A DNA stretch of 64,000 nt from Nageia nagi (GCA_050084985.1 JBITNC010000001.1:65224001-65288000), one strand, 5' to 3'. Positions 13,302 to 25,376 are shown, counted from the first letter of the stretch. Program-made: numbers and translations. The notes: generated by a model not told the origin, from the letters alone.

Positions 13302-13640
13302 CATGCACATACGAGTTCCTCACATATGGATAACTGAATAATGCCAAAAGACACATAAGATTTCTTCACACATGGATAACTGAACAATGCTAGATTGACA
13401 AAAATAGAGTATACAATACGAGTTCCTCACATATGAATAATTTAACATGCCAAAAGACATATAAGATTCCTCACACATGGATAACTGAACAGTACTAGAT
13501 TGATCAAAATAGAGTATGCACATATGAGTTCCTCACATATGGATAACTAAATAGTGTCCAAAAGACACATAAGAGTTTTTCACACTTGGATAATTGAATA
13601 GTGCTAGATTGGCCAATTTGTACAACAAGTTCTTCACATA
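13302..13640. repeat. About 53-bp repeats in Copia-B 3' UTR (three 106-bp double units)
   Basis: GAGTTCCTCACATATG recurs at 13313, 13420 and 13526 (spacing 107 and 106 bp). A sister half-unit, AAGATT(C)CTCACACATGG, lies midway each time (about 13367, 13463, 13571). Each half contains GGATAACTGAATA-like text. The same block is present twice at 26310-26560 and about once at 45690-45850, so copy number varies inside the family. Short open frames of the minus strand through here are a by-product of the repeats. Confidence 0.8.
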
Positions 13641-13719
13641 AAGCAAACTTACCATGAAAGTGTACAATAAAATCAACACTGTATAGCACAAAATCCTTCT
13701 AGGATGAAGTTGTTATCAC

Positions 13720-14306
13720 AAACATGAATTCAACATAAGAATTAAACTTCACTCCTTTTGAGGGAAACTTCACCAATTTGATAACATCCTTAATCTTATA
13801 GAATTGAGCTTCTAGGAGGGGCTTAGTGAACAAATTAGCAGAATTCAAAAGGGGGATAATAATACTCTAGGTGTATGATTCATCAAGAACCTTCTCCTTA
13901 TAAAATGGCATGGATTTCCACATGATTTGTTCTCTCATGGAACACAAAATTCTTAACAAAAAAAAAGCTGATTGATTATCTGAAGAGATCAAAGATAAGC
14001 CACCTTGCTCATACTCAATTTCTTTTAGAATATGCCTTAGTCAAATGGTTCTTAAGTTACAATAGACAGGCTATATTCAACTTCTATGATGAAAAGAGAA
14101 ATAGTAGGCTACTTCTTAGAAGCTAGGAGATAGCACCTAACTAATGCTAAACACATATGCAAAGATTGACTTCCTATCATCTCTATCTCCTCCATAGTCA
14201 GAATCTGAGAATCAAAGAGAAAAAATGAGAACTTGGAACACTTGAGAGCAAGATCTTTAGTCCCTGAACATACCTCAAAATTTGCTTAACAATATTGAGG
14301 TGGTCA
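13720..14306 (-). pseudogene. Copia-B RNase H and C-terminal pol, degenerate (copy 1)
   Basis: Identified by collinear similarity to 26650-27240 and 46030-46600. The only well-preserved coding phrase is HLNIVKQILRYVQG (about 14265-14306), the ILRYLKGT-type block that follows the RT in Copia pol. Downstream, phrases of RNase H remain in several frames with many stops. The RT itself is missing because the assembly gap starts immediately upstream. Confidence 0.65.
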
Positions 14307-14406
14307 NNNNNNNNNNNNNNNNNNNNNNNNNNNNNNNNNNNNNNNNNNNNNNNNNNNNNNNNNNNNNNNNNNNNNNNNNNNNNNNNNNNNNNNNNNNNNN
14401 NNNNNN
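14307..14406. other. Assembly gap of 100 N
   Basis: Exactly 100 unknown bases, a conventional placeholder length. Flanking sequence aligns to copy 2 at about 27233 on the left and about 29016 on the right, so roughly 1.8 kb of pol (RT and integrase C-terminal part) is probably missing or collapsed here. Confidence 0.95.
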
Positions 14407-15000
14407 ATAGACCCATCAAATCTGAATACACAAGTTGAAGAGGTTGAGATGCTCTTGTTGCTTATCTTTTTCAAACTATTATCTATGCATCTTGCCAAGA
14501 ATGCACTTCTTACATAGACCAATTGAAAGAGAAATTGAAGGTATACCTTCCATAAGTTTCTTATTTTCATAACTTCAATACTCTTGTGGTTAAGGTGCCC
14601 TAAATGATGGTGCCAAAGATTGTCTTTAGAACACACTTATAAGTAAGACACATCTTTGATGGAACTTCATCCACAATGTAAAGGTTATCTTTCACTGATC
14701 CTTTAAACCAAAGTGCCAAGTCCTTTCTTAATGCACCAAGATTGAGATTAAACTCAAAAGAGTATCCTTTTCTAGCAAATTGATCATAAAGAGATGGTTT
14801 ATCCTAAGCTTAGAAACATAGAGAACATTTTCAAGAATCTTTTTGTGAATCAGCACACTCTTAATTCCTTGGACTTCAAGGGTAGAGTTATCACCTATCA
14901 CAATGGCATCCTTTATATACTTATGAAAGTTCTCAAATTTTTCTTTTTCAAACATAGGTGATTAGTGCAATCAGAGTCAACAATCCATTTATATGAAAAA
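14407..15000 (-). pseudogene. Copia-B protease and integrase zinc-binding region (copy 1)
   Basis: Minus strand, high to low coordinates: WIVDS at about 14973-14990, the Copia aspartic protease active-site region, in which the third residue of the DSG triad reads Asp (DSD at 14970-14978). Then an open block at 14728-14955, and a GAG-pre-integrase/HHCC region with NLWHHHLGHLNHKS (14430-14636), where H-x4-H of the integrase zinc finger is kept. Protease cuts the Gag-Pol polyprotein and integrase inserts the cDNA. The DSG-to-DSD change and the breaks mean neither is likely to work. The integrase core lies in the gap. Confidence 0.7.
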
Positions 15001-15930
15001 GAGTGAGACATGGAGTAAAGCACTATAGCAAAACTAGCATGAATATTCTTCTTTCTTTGTAGTTCTTTACATTTCCATTGCCTTTATTCTTTTCCTCTTT
15101 TTTTTTGTAGCAATCAATTTCTTTGTGACCTTGAATGCCACAATAGTTACAATTACCATCAAATCTTTCCTTAAAATAAGGATTGTTTGCTTTGCCTTAA
15201 AATGATTATTTCCACTACTGTTGTAGCCATTACCTCTTTTTTCAAAATTTTGGAGGAAGAATGATAAGATTTCTTTTGATGGTTGAACTTCTTCTTGAAA
15301 GGAGTTTTGGTTGCTTCAAGAGTAATGTTATTATCCTTAGGAGAAGAAATCAACACTTTATTGTTAAGGGTTTTCTCATGCCTCAATAGGTGCCTTTAAA
15401 GGTTCTCAAGGGAGAAGACTTCATCATCAAGCCTTATTTCATAATTGTTACAAAGTTTCCAAACTTTGAAGAAAGGATTTGAAGAATGATGAATACCATG
15501 AACTCATCATGATCCAATTGCATCTACAAGTAACAATTTGGGTCCTTAGGTAAATGATTTTATTCAAATTAATAGCCACATTTTTATCTTCCTTTTATGA
15601 GATTGAAGTAACTTTTGAATAATGTAAACCTTCTTGAAAATTTTGAACTAAGGTGGATTTGTTTAAGCTTATCTTAAGCTTCTTTTATCAGGTTGAAGAG
15701 AAAATCATAATGAGCACATCATCTAAAACTACATAGTAAATCATGGAGGTTGCTAGCTCATTCTTCATGTTGTAAGCCTCTAGTGCTTCCTCATCTATAG
15801 GAGGTAAAGGTTTTTATTCACTATTTGCCAAAGCTTCCTTACCTGCAATTTAGCTCTCATCTGAGTATTCTCAAATTCTATAGTTGGAACCATCAAGAAT
15901 GTGTTTGGGTAAGAAGATTCTCTCATTTTT
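15001..15930 (-). pseudogene. Copia-B gag with intact CCHC zinc knuckle (copy 1)
   Basis: On the minus strand a full nucleocapsid knuckle is readable at 15110-15151: C-NY-C-GIQG-H-KEID-C (CX2CX4HX4C), preceded by a basic, Ser/Lys-rich stretch (15171-15386). Upstream (15400-15930) lie weaker gag remnants, including phrases matching the gag region of copy 2. Gag packages element RNA into virus-like particles in the cytoplasm. Stops and frameshifts separate the pieces. Confidence 0.65.
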
Positions 15931-16348
15931 TACATAAGAATGTGAAATAATAAGCATGTGGTTCAATAAACAACATTAAATATTAAATTTTATTCAAGTA
16001 AATAATACATATTACATTTAACACTAAAGATATACTTGATTTGATTCATAAGTGCAAATATTTTACAATTCAAATAATAATCCATGTACCCAAATACATT
16101 TCTCATCTCAAGAATCATAGATGTAGAGTGACATTATTGAGGCTTATTTTCTTATCTAAAATTAGGCCTTCACCTAGATGCCCAATCCTCAACCAGTTCC
16201 CCTTGGGTAGCAATATACTCTCACAAGGAGAAGTACTAGCTATTTTCAAGGTTGGATCCAATGTTTATTGGATCAACTAAATTATTAATCTTGATTAGGT
16301 TTCAAGTTGTTCTCCTAGGTTATCAGATAATCCTTAAATGGACATGTA

Positions 16349-17076
16349 AATATGCAGGCTCTTGGAGACTCTTCATGACTTTTAGTTGGATGACTACTTC
16401 ATGTACATTGAAATTGGTTATGGTTAATGATTGTATTTGGCAAAGTAGTGAGTCTCAAACTAGATCTTTCTTACTTCACAAATATGTAAAAGTTCTCATC
16501 TCTATTGTATCTATTTGGAGGAGAACTCTCTTCTTTCTCTTCTTCTTCTCTCTTACTCTCTCTATCCCAATATTGCATTAAGGGGGAGTGTTGGAATGCA
16601 TAATGCATTATTATAAATGTTGTATTAAATTTTTTATGTAACTTCACTAATACTTTAGGGTATAATTTGATACCTTAAGTATTTTAGTGAATATAATAAT
16701 GTAACTTGTCCCACACTCCATGTCATGAGCATGCCCCTTGGGTCAAAGGATGTGCATGTCATGCTTAGGTAATCCAAAGAGTGATTTTGGCCTATAAATA
16801 GAAGGCTCCCTCTTTGTAATTACACAACAAAGTGTGGAGTAAAATTATGCTATAGGATAGAATGTAGGAGTTGAGATTATGAGGATTATAAGAGAGTTGT
16901 ATTTGTGATTGAAGTAAAGATCTAGTTAGTGGATGTATTCCTAGTTGGAGGAACCACTTTACATCTTGAGTTACTTTGTGAGATTGTCTTATTTGTAAAA
17001 TTGTTGGATGTGAATTTGAAAGCTTTCATATGATCTTGGTAGTTTAGGATTTTCTTGTTATAGTTCAATTCTTTTA
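16349..17076 (+). mobile_element. Copia-B 3' end fragment in opposite orientation (3' UTR, PPT, LTR)
   Basis: 16349-16588 is the reverse complement, with differences, of 12840-13075 (3' untranslated region). It ends in the polypurine tract ATTAAGGGGGAG at 16577-16588. The LTR follows from TGTTGGAATG at 16589 to about 17076. Its TATA box is TATAAATA at 16793-16800. The right end reads TTCTTTTAG, not a clean CA end, so the edge is approximate. No internal coding region belongs to it. Together with 12347-13075 it forms widely spaced inverted arms. Confidence 0.8.
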
Positions 17077-18254
17077 GTATTTAGCTGGAAGATCTAGTAA
17101 CTTACTAATGTATTGACTATCATAAACTACTTGAACTAAAAATTATGAATTTATGTTTTTCATTAGCATCATTCATGTATTCTTCGTTGTATTATTTTTG
17201 TATGGCATTATATGAATTATTATGGCTAAAATTATTCTTGTTGAGATGTTAATTCTAATCTTAGAAAGAATACAAATTACTATTTCTAGTTGATTTCATA
17301 TTATATAGTTTCTAAAGAATTATATTTTACTTATGAAATGACATGCTAATTTTGTTTCAATAGTTTCTAAGGAATTATAATTTATGTATGAAACTAGCAA
17401 ACAATATTTGTTGATAAAGTTCAAACTAATCAAATATGTGATAGTGATCTCATAATCTTATGTGTCTGGTATGCATGCATGGTAATGATTATTTTTATTT
17501 GTTTCCTTTCATAAATTATTTATATAATGTGTTATTATTTTTTCTTTAATGCATTGATAAAATCAAAGAAGGGAAAATTTTAATGTATTGGATCCATTTG
17601 ATGGTGATGTTGTGGGCATTGGAAGAATTCACTTGCTATCAATTTACATGGAGTCAACTTGAAAGGAATAAGAGATGCAAATGTAAACATTTTAAAGGTT
17701 ACAAGTAATGTGCCCCTTGCTTATGAGGAAAAACTAGATGGAGCTACTTGCCTAAAAGAGAAAGAAAAACCTTCACACAATGGCCACTAAAGTATTTGCA
17801 AAAAATGATTGCGTAGTTGATCAACATGTTTATCATGTACTAGTTGTTAGACATCATGGTTTACTACTTTATGTAGTATTTTTTTTTATTTAGGGATTTT
17901 AATTATAAAGGTGTTTTTGAAAGATTTGGAAAGTGGAAACTCTCATACAACTTTGACATTTTTTATTATATTTACATAAACACTCTTAGACATCTTATAA
18001 TTTATATGTATATTTTTATTAATTTTTTAATTGCACATTACCTTTATTTATCATGATGTTGAATCAATCCTTTAATTTTAGCTTTTTGTATCTTGTTCAA
18101 AAGTGCAATATTTTTATTTACTTTTATATATTTAGTTCAAGTTTGATATGTATATTTTATATTTTTGCATTATAAAATTTATGGTATTTAATAAATTATT
18201 TATTTCATGACATTATTTATTAATAGCTAATGGTAATCAATAAATAAAAATGAT
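17077..18254. other. AT-rich intergenic DNA, nothing recognised
   Basis: No coding motif found. A short imperfect direct duplication is visible (ATAGTTTCTAA-GAATTATA at about 17306 and about 17362). Confidence 0.5.
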
Positions 18255-18545
18255 TAAATCTATGATAATTCAATGACTACATATATGATGAATGCAATTA
18301 CTAAATATATGACTAAATATGCAATTAAATTAATGACTAAATATATGATTAAATTAATATAAATATACAACCAAATGAACAATTAAATTAATGACTAAAT
18401 ATATGACTAAGTTCAATGACTAAATATATGATTAAATCAATGATAAATATATTACTAAATTCATGAGTAAATACTGACTAAATATATGAATAAATCAACA
18501 ATTAAATCGAATGACTAAATCAATGACCAAATAAATGAATAAGAT
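18255..18545. repeat. Degenerate minisatellite of AATGACTAAATATATGA words
   Basis: About 15-20 loosely repeated phrases built from ATGACTAAAT, ATATATGA(C/T)TAAAT and AATTAAAT follow each other with irregular 14-20 bp spacing. The same TGACTAAA word marks 8085-8275. There is no coding potential. Confidence 0.7.
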
Positions 18546-18584
18546 AGATTAGTCATAAATTTGGTCATGAGATAAATGATTGAA

Positions 18585-18638
18585 AATAAACTACTAATGG
18601 TCATGTGATCAAAAATAGTTATTTATCAGTAGTTTATT
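18585..18638. other. Short inverted repeat (hairpin potential)
   Basis: AATAAACTACT at 18585-18595 is followed by its exact reverse complement AGTAGTTTATT at 18628-18638, with a 32-base loop. It directly follows the TGACTAAA minisatellite. It could be a transposon-end fragment or chance in AT-rich DNA. Confidence 0.5.
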
Positions 18639-20194
18639 TAATCATATATTACTACTTTTGTACTAGTTTGTTCTAGACATTCCTTGATGGTTTCTTGGAT
18701 GATTATGCTTTAACTTCTCTTTGCTTTGCTAGCCTCAACCTTGCATCATCCATCCTAAGTTGTGTCTATGGTCACTAAAATTAGGTATTGTTCTCCACAT
18801 TTTTAAAGTTTTTTATATATTTAAAATCATTATATTTTCATATGATGTTTCCTATGGTTGTACATAGACAAATTCATATGATTGTTATGCTATTGTATTT
18901 TTTATTTGTAACTATGTTATATAGATGTTTGTAAGATTTGACTAGATTTTTGATGGTTATTTTTATGAATAAATTTTGCAATGATTTAAGGACTATCAAT
19001 GCCATACTACAACAAAGTTTATCTCTAATATTATTGTATTAGTTAGTAAAATGTGCATTGTGTGCTTCAATTGGGCACCTCAATGGAGTTAGTGAAAGTA
19101 ACATGTATATTGAACTTAAGATTGTTGGTATATTATTATATAATTTTATGAAGTGCAATGTTTTATAAACACTTCAAATAAAAGGTGTTGTACTTTTAAG
19201 ACCTGAATTAAATCAAGGTTGCATAAATATCGACCTTCAAAAATAATTGAAGCAACCATTCAAACTTGATCTCTATTATGATCAACACACCAACCATTTC
19301 CCTCTTACCATTTCTAAATATGAAACACATGGTAGAGGAATCCAAATTTATAAAATGTCTAAAGTTGAAAAAAAAATTATGATGGTTATTCTCACAAAGT
19401 CAATGAACTTCATTAGATTTCATACTTTTGATAAAAAAAGTTTATTTAAGAAATTTAAAATAAAATTCCATAAACATAAAGTATTTTATTATTATATTCA
19501 AAAAATATGCATGCTATGTTATGTATAGATCATACTAATAGTTTTTATTGATGATATTATATTATAAATGAATCTACAAAATACAAGAGATTGAAAGCAA
19601 TTGAATAGTATAAACTTTATAGAATGTAGTTGCATACAAATTGTATATTGAGTTAGATATAGATGTGAAATTTTGTTTTTAATATTAACAAATTTATAAT
19701 TTATTTCATACACTAACTTGCTCAAGAGAAAAAGTTGAAACTTCTTTAATGTTGGCTCAAATCTCTTATTTCATTATTTGACATAAAAAATATGAAGAAT
19801 TAGGATAGAATAAATTATTAAATAAATCAAATCAAGATAATTTTAACTTATTAACAATGAATTATGCAAATGCCTTGAGAAAAAAAAAACAAATAATTTG
19901 AAGTATGTTATTTACACAATGTGAAAATAATTAAGAGAAAATCTAGACTTATGACTAATTTGAAGTGAAATAGAATACTCATATTTCAATTAATATGTAC
20001 ATAAGAATTATATAACTAAAAAGGGTATAACAAAAAATAATATGAGACGTAATAAGTTAGGCTAAAGATTGTTAATATCATGGTACGATGAAAGTTAATC
20101 TAAGCATTATTTTAAGTCCAAAGTTAGTATACAATAAATACTTATAAAGTAACATAAAAATATATCTAACTTATATTTTAAATTTTGTAAAGTA
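18639..20194. other. AT-rich intergenic DNA, nothing recognised
   Basis: The longest open stretch (19247-19528, plus, 93 codons, rich in Lys, Phe and Tyr) has no recognisable domain and looks like an AT-rich chance frame. Segment A begins at about 20195. Confidence 0.5.
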
Positions 20195-23100
20195 GCAAAT
20201 TCAAATGTTTACACATATAAGCTTTAATAATAATAATAATAATAATAATAAGATCAACATTTCATAAATTTGTATTATGTGTATAATATATTTAAAAAAT
20301 TAATCCACTTTATTTTTAAAAAAATAGAATCGGCTTCAAAAATATAATTATAACATTCAAATAACATATTAAATAAATAATATATAACATTAAATAAAAT
20401 AAATCAATATATAACATAAACAAATTAATATATAAATTAATAAATTAACATTAAACTAGATACCAAGAAATATCATTAAATGAGATAGATGTGTAATGAA
20501 TGATATATTTTGGCATTTTTTTTTTATATATAGGGAGGTATATCAAAGCTAGTAGTGGAGTTATAGAAAGATTCAAAGCTTTATGAGGTAAACATAAGCA
20601 CACAACATAAATTGTAATTAATTATTGTTAAAATTTAATATAAAAGTGCTTAAAATATAAAGATAAGAGAGATAATTAACTTATATAACACTTGTACATA
20701 AATTATCCTCCTCATATAGTCTAAACTTCTAAGATTTGATAGACCTTTTTACATATTATTTACAAATCTTAATAATCAAGTGATATCCTACAAGTTAGTA
20801 GGGGTTTGTTGACTAGATTTGTATAATATCATTAATCTACTAGTCATTTGGGTTGATTCCTACCAAATTAAACAAAAAGTTGAGAGAGAAATAGGAAATA
20901 TTAACAAAGATATTTGAATTAAGGGATGTATTTATTTATAATGCATATGTAGTACCCACTAGAGAAAAAGGATCATTGGGGGTGTTCATAAACTACCACC
21001 TAAGGCCTTTATCAATAGTTATTTGACCATATTCTATGTAAGCACCACTAAAAGTTGGTCCCTTACAGCAACGGGTTGTAATTATCGCCATATGGATTAT
21101 TAAACTACCATCTAGGGACTTTTTGAGATGGGTTTAAATTGCCAATGAGGGAAAGTATAAAATGCCACTTTTAAGCAGTAATTTACAAATTTTGTATAAT
21201 GATTTATTTAAAAAAATATGTAGCTTAGAAGAATTCTTCCAAATGAAATAATATTTTTAGGTTATGTCATCCTTAATTACACAAGTCACCCAAGCTCAAT
21301 CGAGCCATATAATAATGTTGGCCATGGCCTCCTAAAGAGTGGCCCAATGGATTTGACCAATCATCATTCAAATGCAAATTTATAATACATAACATAATTG
21401 AAAAAAAATTGAACTATTAATATCAACAATAAACTTATGTGCACTAATAGAGGTGAAGGAGAAACCCTAGATGAAAAATGCAACCCTAGCAACTACGGAA
21501 GCAACCAAAATGAGATGGCTACAAGTTGAGGGTCCCCCTTGGTCCTCCTAGTTTCCCATTCTATCATCATATAATCAAGAATAAATAACTAAGAGCTACT
21601 ACCTCACACTACACAAATTAGAGATTTAGAATGCCTAAACATGATCCCATGAAGACCTTCTAGGGTGTCTATTTATCATGGAGAATACCCTTAACATTAC
21701 AATCCAAAGTGAAAGTATCTAAAATGAAATAGAATAGTTGGATTCAAGGGCCCTAATATACAAGTTTTTGGTCATTCAACCAAATCATTGAGCTATCCAA
21801 TCCTTGGTGATCCAAAACTAGGAAACAACAAGTGAGATATCCTTGAACTTATGGTCTAATGGTTAATTCATCATTTATTTTCCAACAAGATTGATAAGAA
21901 ATAAATTTTTGAGGGAATCTCGTGGTTCTATGGAAGAGCTATACTCTATATGAAGCCTTGGCACATAGGCTTAAAGCCTAAGGAAGAACCTCCCATCTCT
22001 ACTCCAATGTGGCTTAGGTTACCAAATCTACCAAGATAACTTTGGAAGGATGATTTCTTTATGGAAATGGGTAATGCCATTCAGAATTTCATGGGTGTTT
22101 TTGAATAAACTAATGATCTGGGAGGTTATTTCTATACCAAGATCTATGTTCATGTGCATATTCACTCTCTGCTACAAGTACAAATTAAAATCAATCTCCC
22201 TTTATGTACTTGGTCTATTTGCATCCTCTAGATTATGAAAACTTACCTTTTTAATATCGAATATGCTTTGAGTATAAGCCCTTGCAAAAGCCTAACCACA
22301 TCAATAGAAGCTTGAACTAGAAGGTATCAAAAGAAGGTTTCCAAGTGCCCAAATGAAAAATATTAACTTATTAAACAACAAGGACATGCAAAATACCTCC
22401 ATGATACCAACCCCTTCCAATGCCTTCAGATGCCCATTTAATTAGAAGAAGCTCAAGACCTTATAGAAAATGTCCATTTGGGATCTCTACCAATGCACTC
22501 AAATTCAATATCGCAACCAAAAATCTCAACCCACCATTCTGACTACTATCCCAACTCTGATCCTACTACATCATCCCTCCCTCAAGCTTAAGACATGAAT
22601 ATGTATGCTTCACCCAATCTTCATGCTAAATATTCTCCCATGGATATGGGCCTTCCTAATGAGATAGTAGGAGTACTACACAAAGTTTTTGATCTAGAAC
22701 AACCCATTAAGCAAACTCCAAATCCTTTGAAATCACCAATTATTGGTATCCAAAGAGGAAAGAGTCATAAATCAAATCAAGAAAAATATAATCAAGAAGC
22801 ATTTTTGAGCATTGAAGATGATAATAAGTCAAAGTTTGAGGAGCTTTTATGCTCTAAAAGCCCCATGTTTCCCAATTATTATCACATCCTAGAACACCAA
22901 CGGCCTCCATGACACCCTAAAACTTAGGAGAGTTAAAGCATTAGTAAACTCCATTCGACCTTCAGTTCTTCTTCTCCAAGAATCCAAAATATTAATAATA
23001 GAGGTAGGAAAATACAAAAATAAAATTTGGTATAAAAGTTATTTTCTCACTTGCAATTTGAATGGTCAATATGGAAGGATTATCACCCTCTAGGATAGTT

Positions 23101-23392
23101 CAAAACTAGATTGTAGTTTAGATTTTGCTAACTAATAATTAGATGGCTTTTTTGTGCAATGTTCATGATTTGGGCTTTAGTTTTGGGCTACTTAACATTT
23201 ATCCTCCATAAGTTTTTTCACAAAAGGTGGAGTGTTGGAATCAAGTCTCTAATTGGCTAGATGCCCACACTGAGATCCCCTATTTAGTTGTAGGAGATTT
23301 GAGGGCCATAAGGTATATTTCTCTAAAGTAAGGTGGCACACAAATACTTTAGAAGAGAGATGTCCTTTTTAATGATTTTATTGATCAAAATG
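20195..23392 (+). repeat. Segment A, copy 2
   Basis: Matches 1-3205 over its whole length. A microsatellite difference (AAT repeats at about 20224-20251, longer here than at 32-47) marks the left part. Unlike copy 1, this copy continues past the homology end into the rest of the LINE. The left 1.6 kb is the non-coding part upstream of ORF1. Whether it is the LINE's own 5' UTR or older sequence that the LINE entered cannot be decided from two copies. Confidence 0.85.
21880..22912 (+). pseudogene. LINE ORF1 remnant, DUF4283-type (copy 2)
   Basis: Same layout as copy 1: a VLYMKPWHIGLKPKEEPP phrase (about 21945-22000), a P-x-W-LRLPNLP phrase (about 22008-22035) and an open C-terminal block at 22595-22912 (105 codons), longer than its counterpart in copy 1 because that copy has a stop after KKK. 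DUF4283 proteins of plant LINEs normally end in a zinc knuckle, which I do not see here. Decayed. Confidence 0.65.
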
Positions 23393-23690
23393 AACTCTTA
23401 GAATCATTTATATGCAAATATGGTAACTTCACTTGGACCAAAAAGCAATAACATAATTCAATGTTAGATAAAAATTAAATAGATTCCTCTTATAACCCAA
23501 ATGATTAGAGAAAGGAATAGTGTCTCAATCAAAATGTTAGATCATAGTGGCTTTGACCATTGGCCAATTGGTCGAAAGGTCGAATTGCCCTCCAAGCATA
23601 AAGGTTCTCCCTTCTTATTTGAGCAAATGTGCCTCTCTCACAAATATTTTGCAAAACTTGTTGAAGGTTGGTGGATAAAATAACATAGTA
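23040..23690 (+). pseudogene. LINE APE endonuclease remnant (copy 2)
   Basis: Readable phrases include WNQVSNWLDAHTEIPYLVVGD (about 23238-23300, where the following FNAI reads LRAI), LESFICKYGNFTWTKKQ (about 23398-23450) and HSGFDHWPI (about 23543-23570). This is the expected order for the LINE endonuclease: the GDFN core, the FTW block, then the S/DH-W/P catalytic His region. Stops and a frameshift break it. Confidence 0.75.
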
Positions 23691-24229
23691 TCCTAGGCTC
23701 TAATATGTTTAATTTTTCTCTAAAATTGGGTAAGCTCAAGGAGATGTTAAAACTCTAGAATATGTAGTCCTTTGGAAACATATCATAAAATACAACTAAA
23801 ATAGAGCTATAATTATAACTATTGGGGATAAGACTTTGAAATGAACAATATTACATGCTTCTAGTGCAAGAATAATTTATCTCACAATAGTTGGATGCAA
23901 TATACCTATAAGAGGAAATATTCTAGAAGAAAAAGTCTAGATTAAATTTGTTAAGAGAAGGTAATAAGAATACTAAATATTTCCATGTTTCTACTATGGA
24001 TCATAGGGAAACTAATAGGATCTCTAGCTTATCTACCATGGATGGAAGAACTATCTCCTTACAAGATTAACTAGATGAGCATATCATCTCCTTTTATCAA
24101 TCCTTTCTTAGAGAGGAGGAAGTCCCATAGGACCATGTACAAAAATAATTCTTGTATTTACTCTTCAAACTTGTTTCTCTTACCCAAAATGAAGCCTTGT
24201 AGCCCCAATATTCTAAGAGGATGTAGAGG

Positions 24230-25376
24230 CAATGATATTTAAATGAAGAGTTTTGGAGCCTTGGGTCCTAATGGTTGTCCTCCTTGATTCTATCAACATT
24301 TTTGGACCCTTTGTAAAAATGAAGTAATAGAGGTAGTTCGAGAATCCTTCTCCACTAACCAAGTATTGAATATGTTCAATCACACCTTCACTTCTCTTAT
24401 TCTCAAATATGAAAATGCATGATCCATTGATGATTTCAAACCTATCTCTCTTTGCAACTCAATCTACAAGATTATCTCTAAGGTGGCATGCAATAGACTC
24501 ACATTGTTACTCTAAATCCTCATCTTGGATGAACAAAAATCTTTCATTAATAAAAGGTAACTCATGGATGACCCTATTCTCATTCATGATATGCTTCATT
24601 CTCTCCAATCCTTTGATTAGAAAGGTCTTCTCATTAAACTAGACATAAAGAAATTATTTGATAGGGTGAATTGGTCTTTCCTCATGTGCATCATGGAAAA
24701 GTTTAGCTTTGAGGATGGATGGCTAAATTAGATTTCTGATCTAATCAATAATCCTTATTTCTTTATCCTTATCAATGGAACTACACATGATTATTTCTAG
24801 AGTTTGCATGGTATTTTTCATGGGGACCTTCTCTCTCCCTATTATTCATTCTAGTAGTGGAACATTGGGAAGAGGCTTAAAACACCTACATTATTCCAAC
24901 CAAATCAAAGGGATTCAACTCAACCATCTAGTACAACCTGTAACCCACTCATAATTTGTAGATGACACCCTTCTCATAGCCTATCCATCCATTCAAGAAA
25001 TTCAAATGATCAATAATATGCTTAACATATATGAAGTAACCTTGATCAAGAAATAAAATATGATAAATCTAAAATTGTATGGGATGAACTTAGCACCATC
25101 CCTCCTTTAGTTATTAGCTCATAAAAATTGGCATATCCACTGACTCCTTTCCTAGATCCTACTTGGTTCTTTTTGGGACTCTCTCATCACCAACTTTAGA
25201 AATAAGCTAGCAATTTGGAAAGGAAAATAGTTTTCTATTGGAGGTAGGCTTACAAAGATTAATTATGTCCATTGCACTCTCCAATTTTCTTATTGAGAGT
25301 ATTTTGGCTCCCTAAGATGGTATTGAATCAAATTATCCTCTTGATGAGAAACTTCCTTGGCATGGGATCTCTAAGG
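24230..25376 (+). pseudogene. LINE reverse transcriptase remnant (copy 2)
   Basis: Phrases in family order: LGPNGCPP (about 24263), DFKPISLCNSIYKIISKVACNR (24430-24497), EQKSFINKR (about 24532), KGLLIKLDIKK-FDRVNWSFL (24623-24680, RT motif A region), GIFHGDLLSP (24810-24840, motif B), FVDDTLL (24955-24975, motif C, the FADD box with Ala to Val, both Asp kept), then IGGRLTKINYVH (about 25237-25275). In the family this enzyme copies element RNA at the nicked target. Multiple stops show it is dead. Confidence 0.85.

Larger units (their letters stand above)
12347..16345 (-). mobile_element. Copia-B element, copy 1 (degenerate, gap in pol, no 5' LTR)
   Basis: On the minus strand the order is the usual Copia one, read from high to low coordinates: leader (15940-16345), gag with zinc knuckle, protease, integrase start, a sequencing gap, RNase H, a 3' untranslated region with tandem repeats, polypurine tract and 3' LTR (12347-12839). 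The 5' LTR is absent. Instead the leader is abutted by an opposite-facing 3' end of the same family. Alignment by eye with the copy at 25377-39314 supports every section. All coding parts are broken by stops and frameshifts. Confidence 0.85.
21840..25376 (+). mobile_element. LINE (L1-type), copy 2, interrupted by Copia-B
   Basis: In order on the plus strand: DUF4283 ORF1 remnant, linker, APE endonuclease, reverse transcriptase up to the RT C-terminal IGGRLTKIN-like block and a VFWLPKMVLNQI...NFLG phrase. Right at the point where other LINEs continue, the Copia-B LTR begins (25377). The continuation of the LINE is not found beyond the other end of Copia-B, whose outer LTR is truncated. All reading frames are broken by many stops and shifts. 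Confidence 0.8.

Noticed and set aside
13196-13689. Series of overlapping minus-strand open frames with repeating SYVRNSYV-like peptides
   Set aside because: They come from the 53-bp non-coding repeats in the Copia-B 3' UTR and shift frame from unit to unit.
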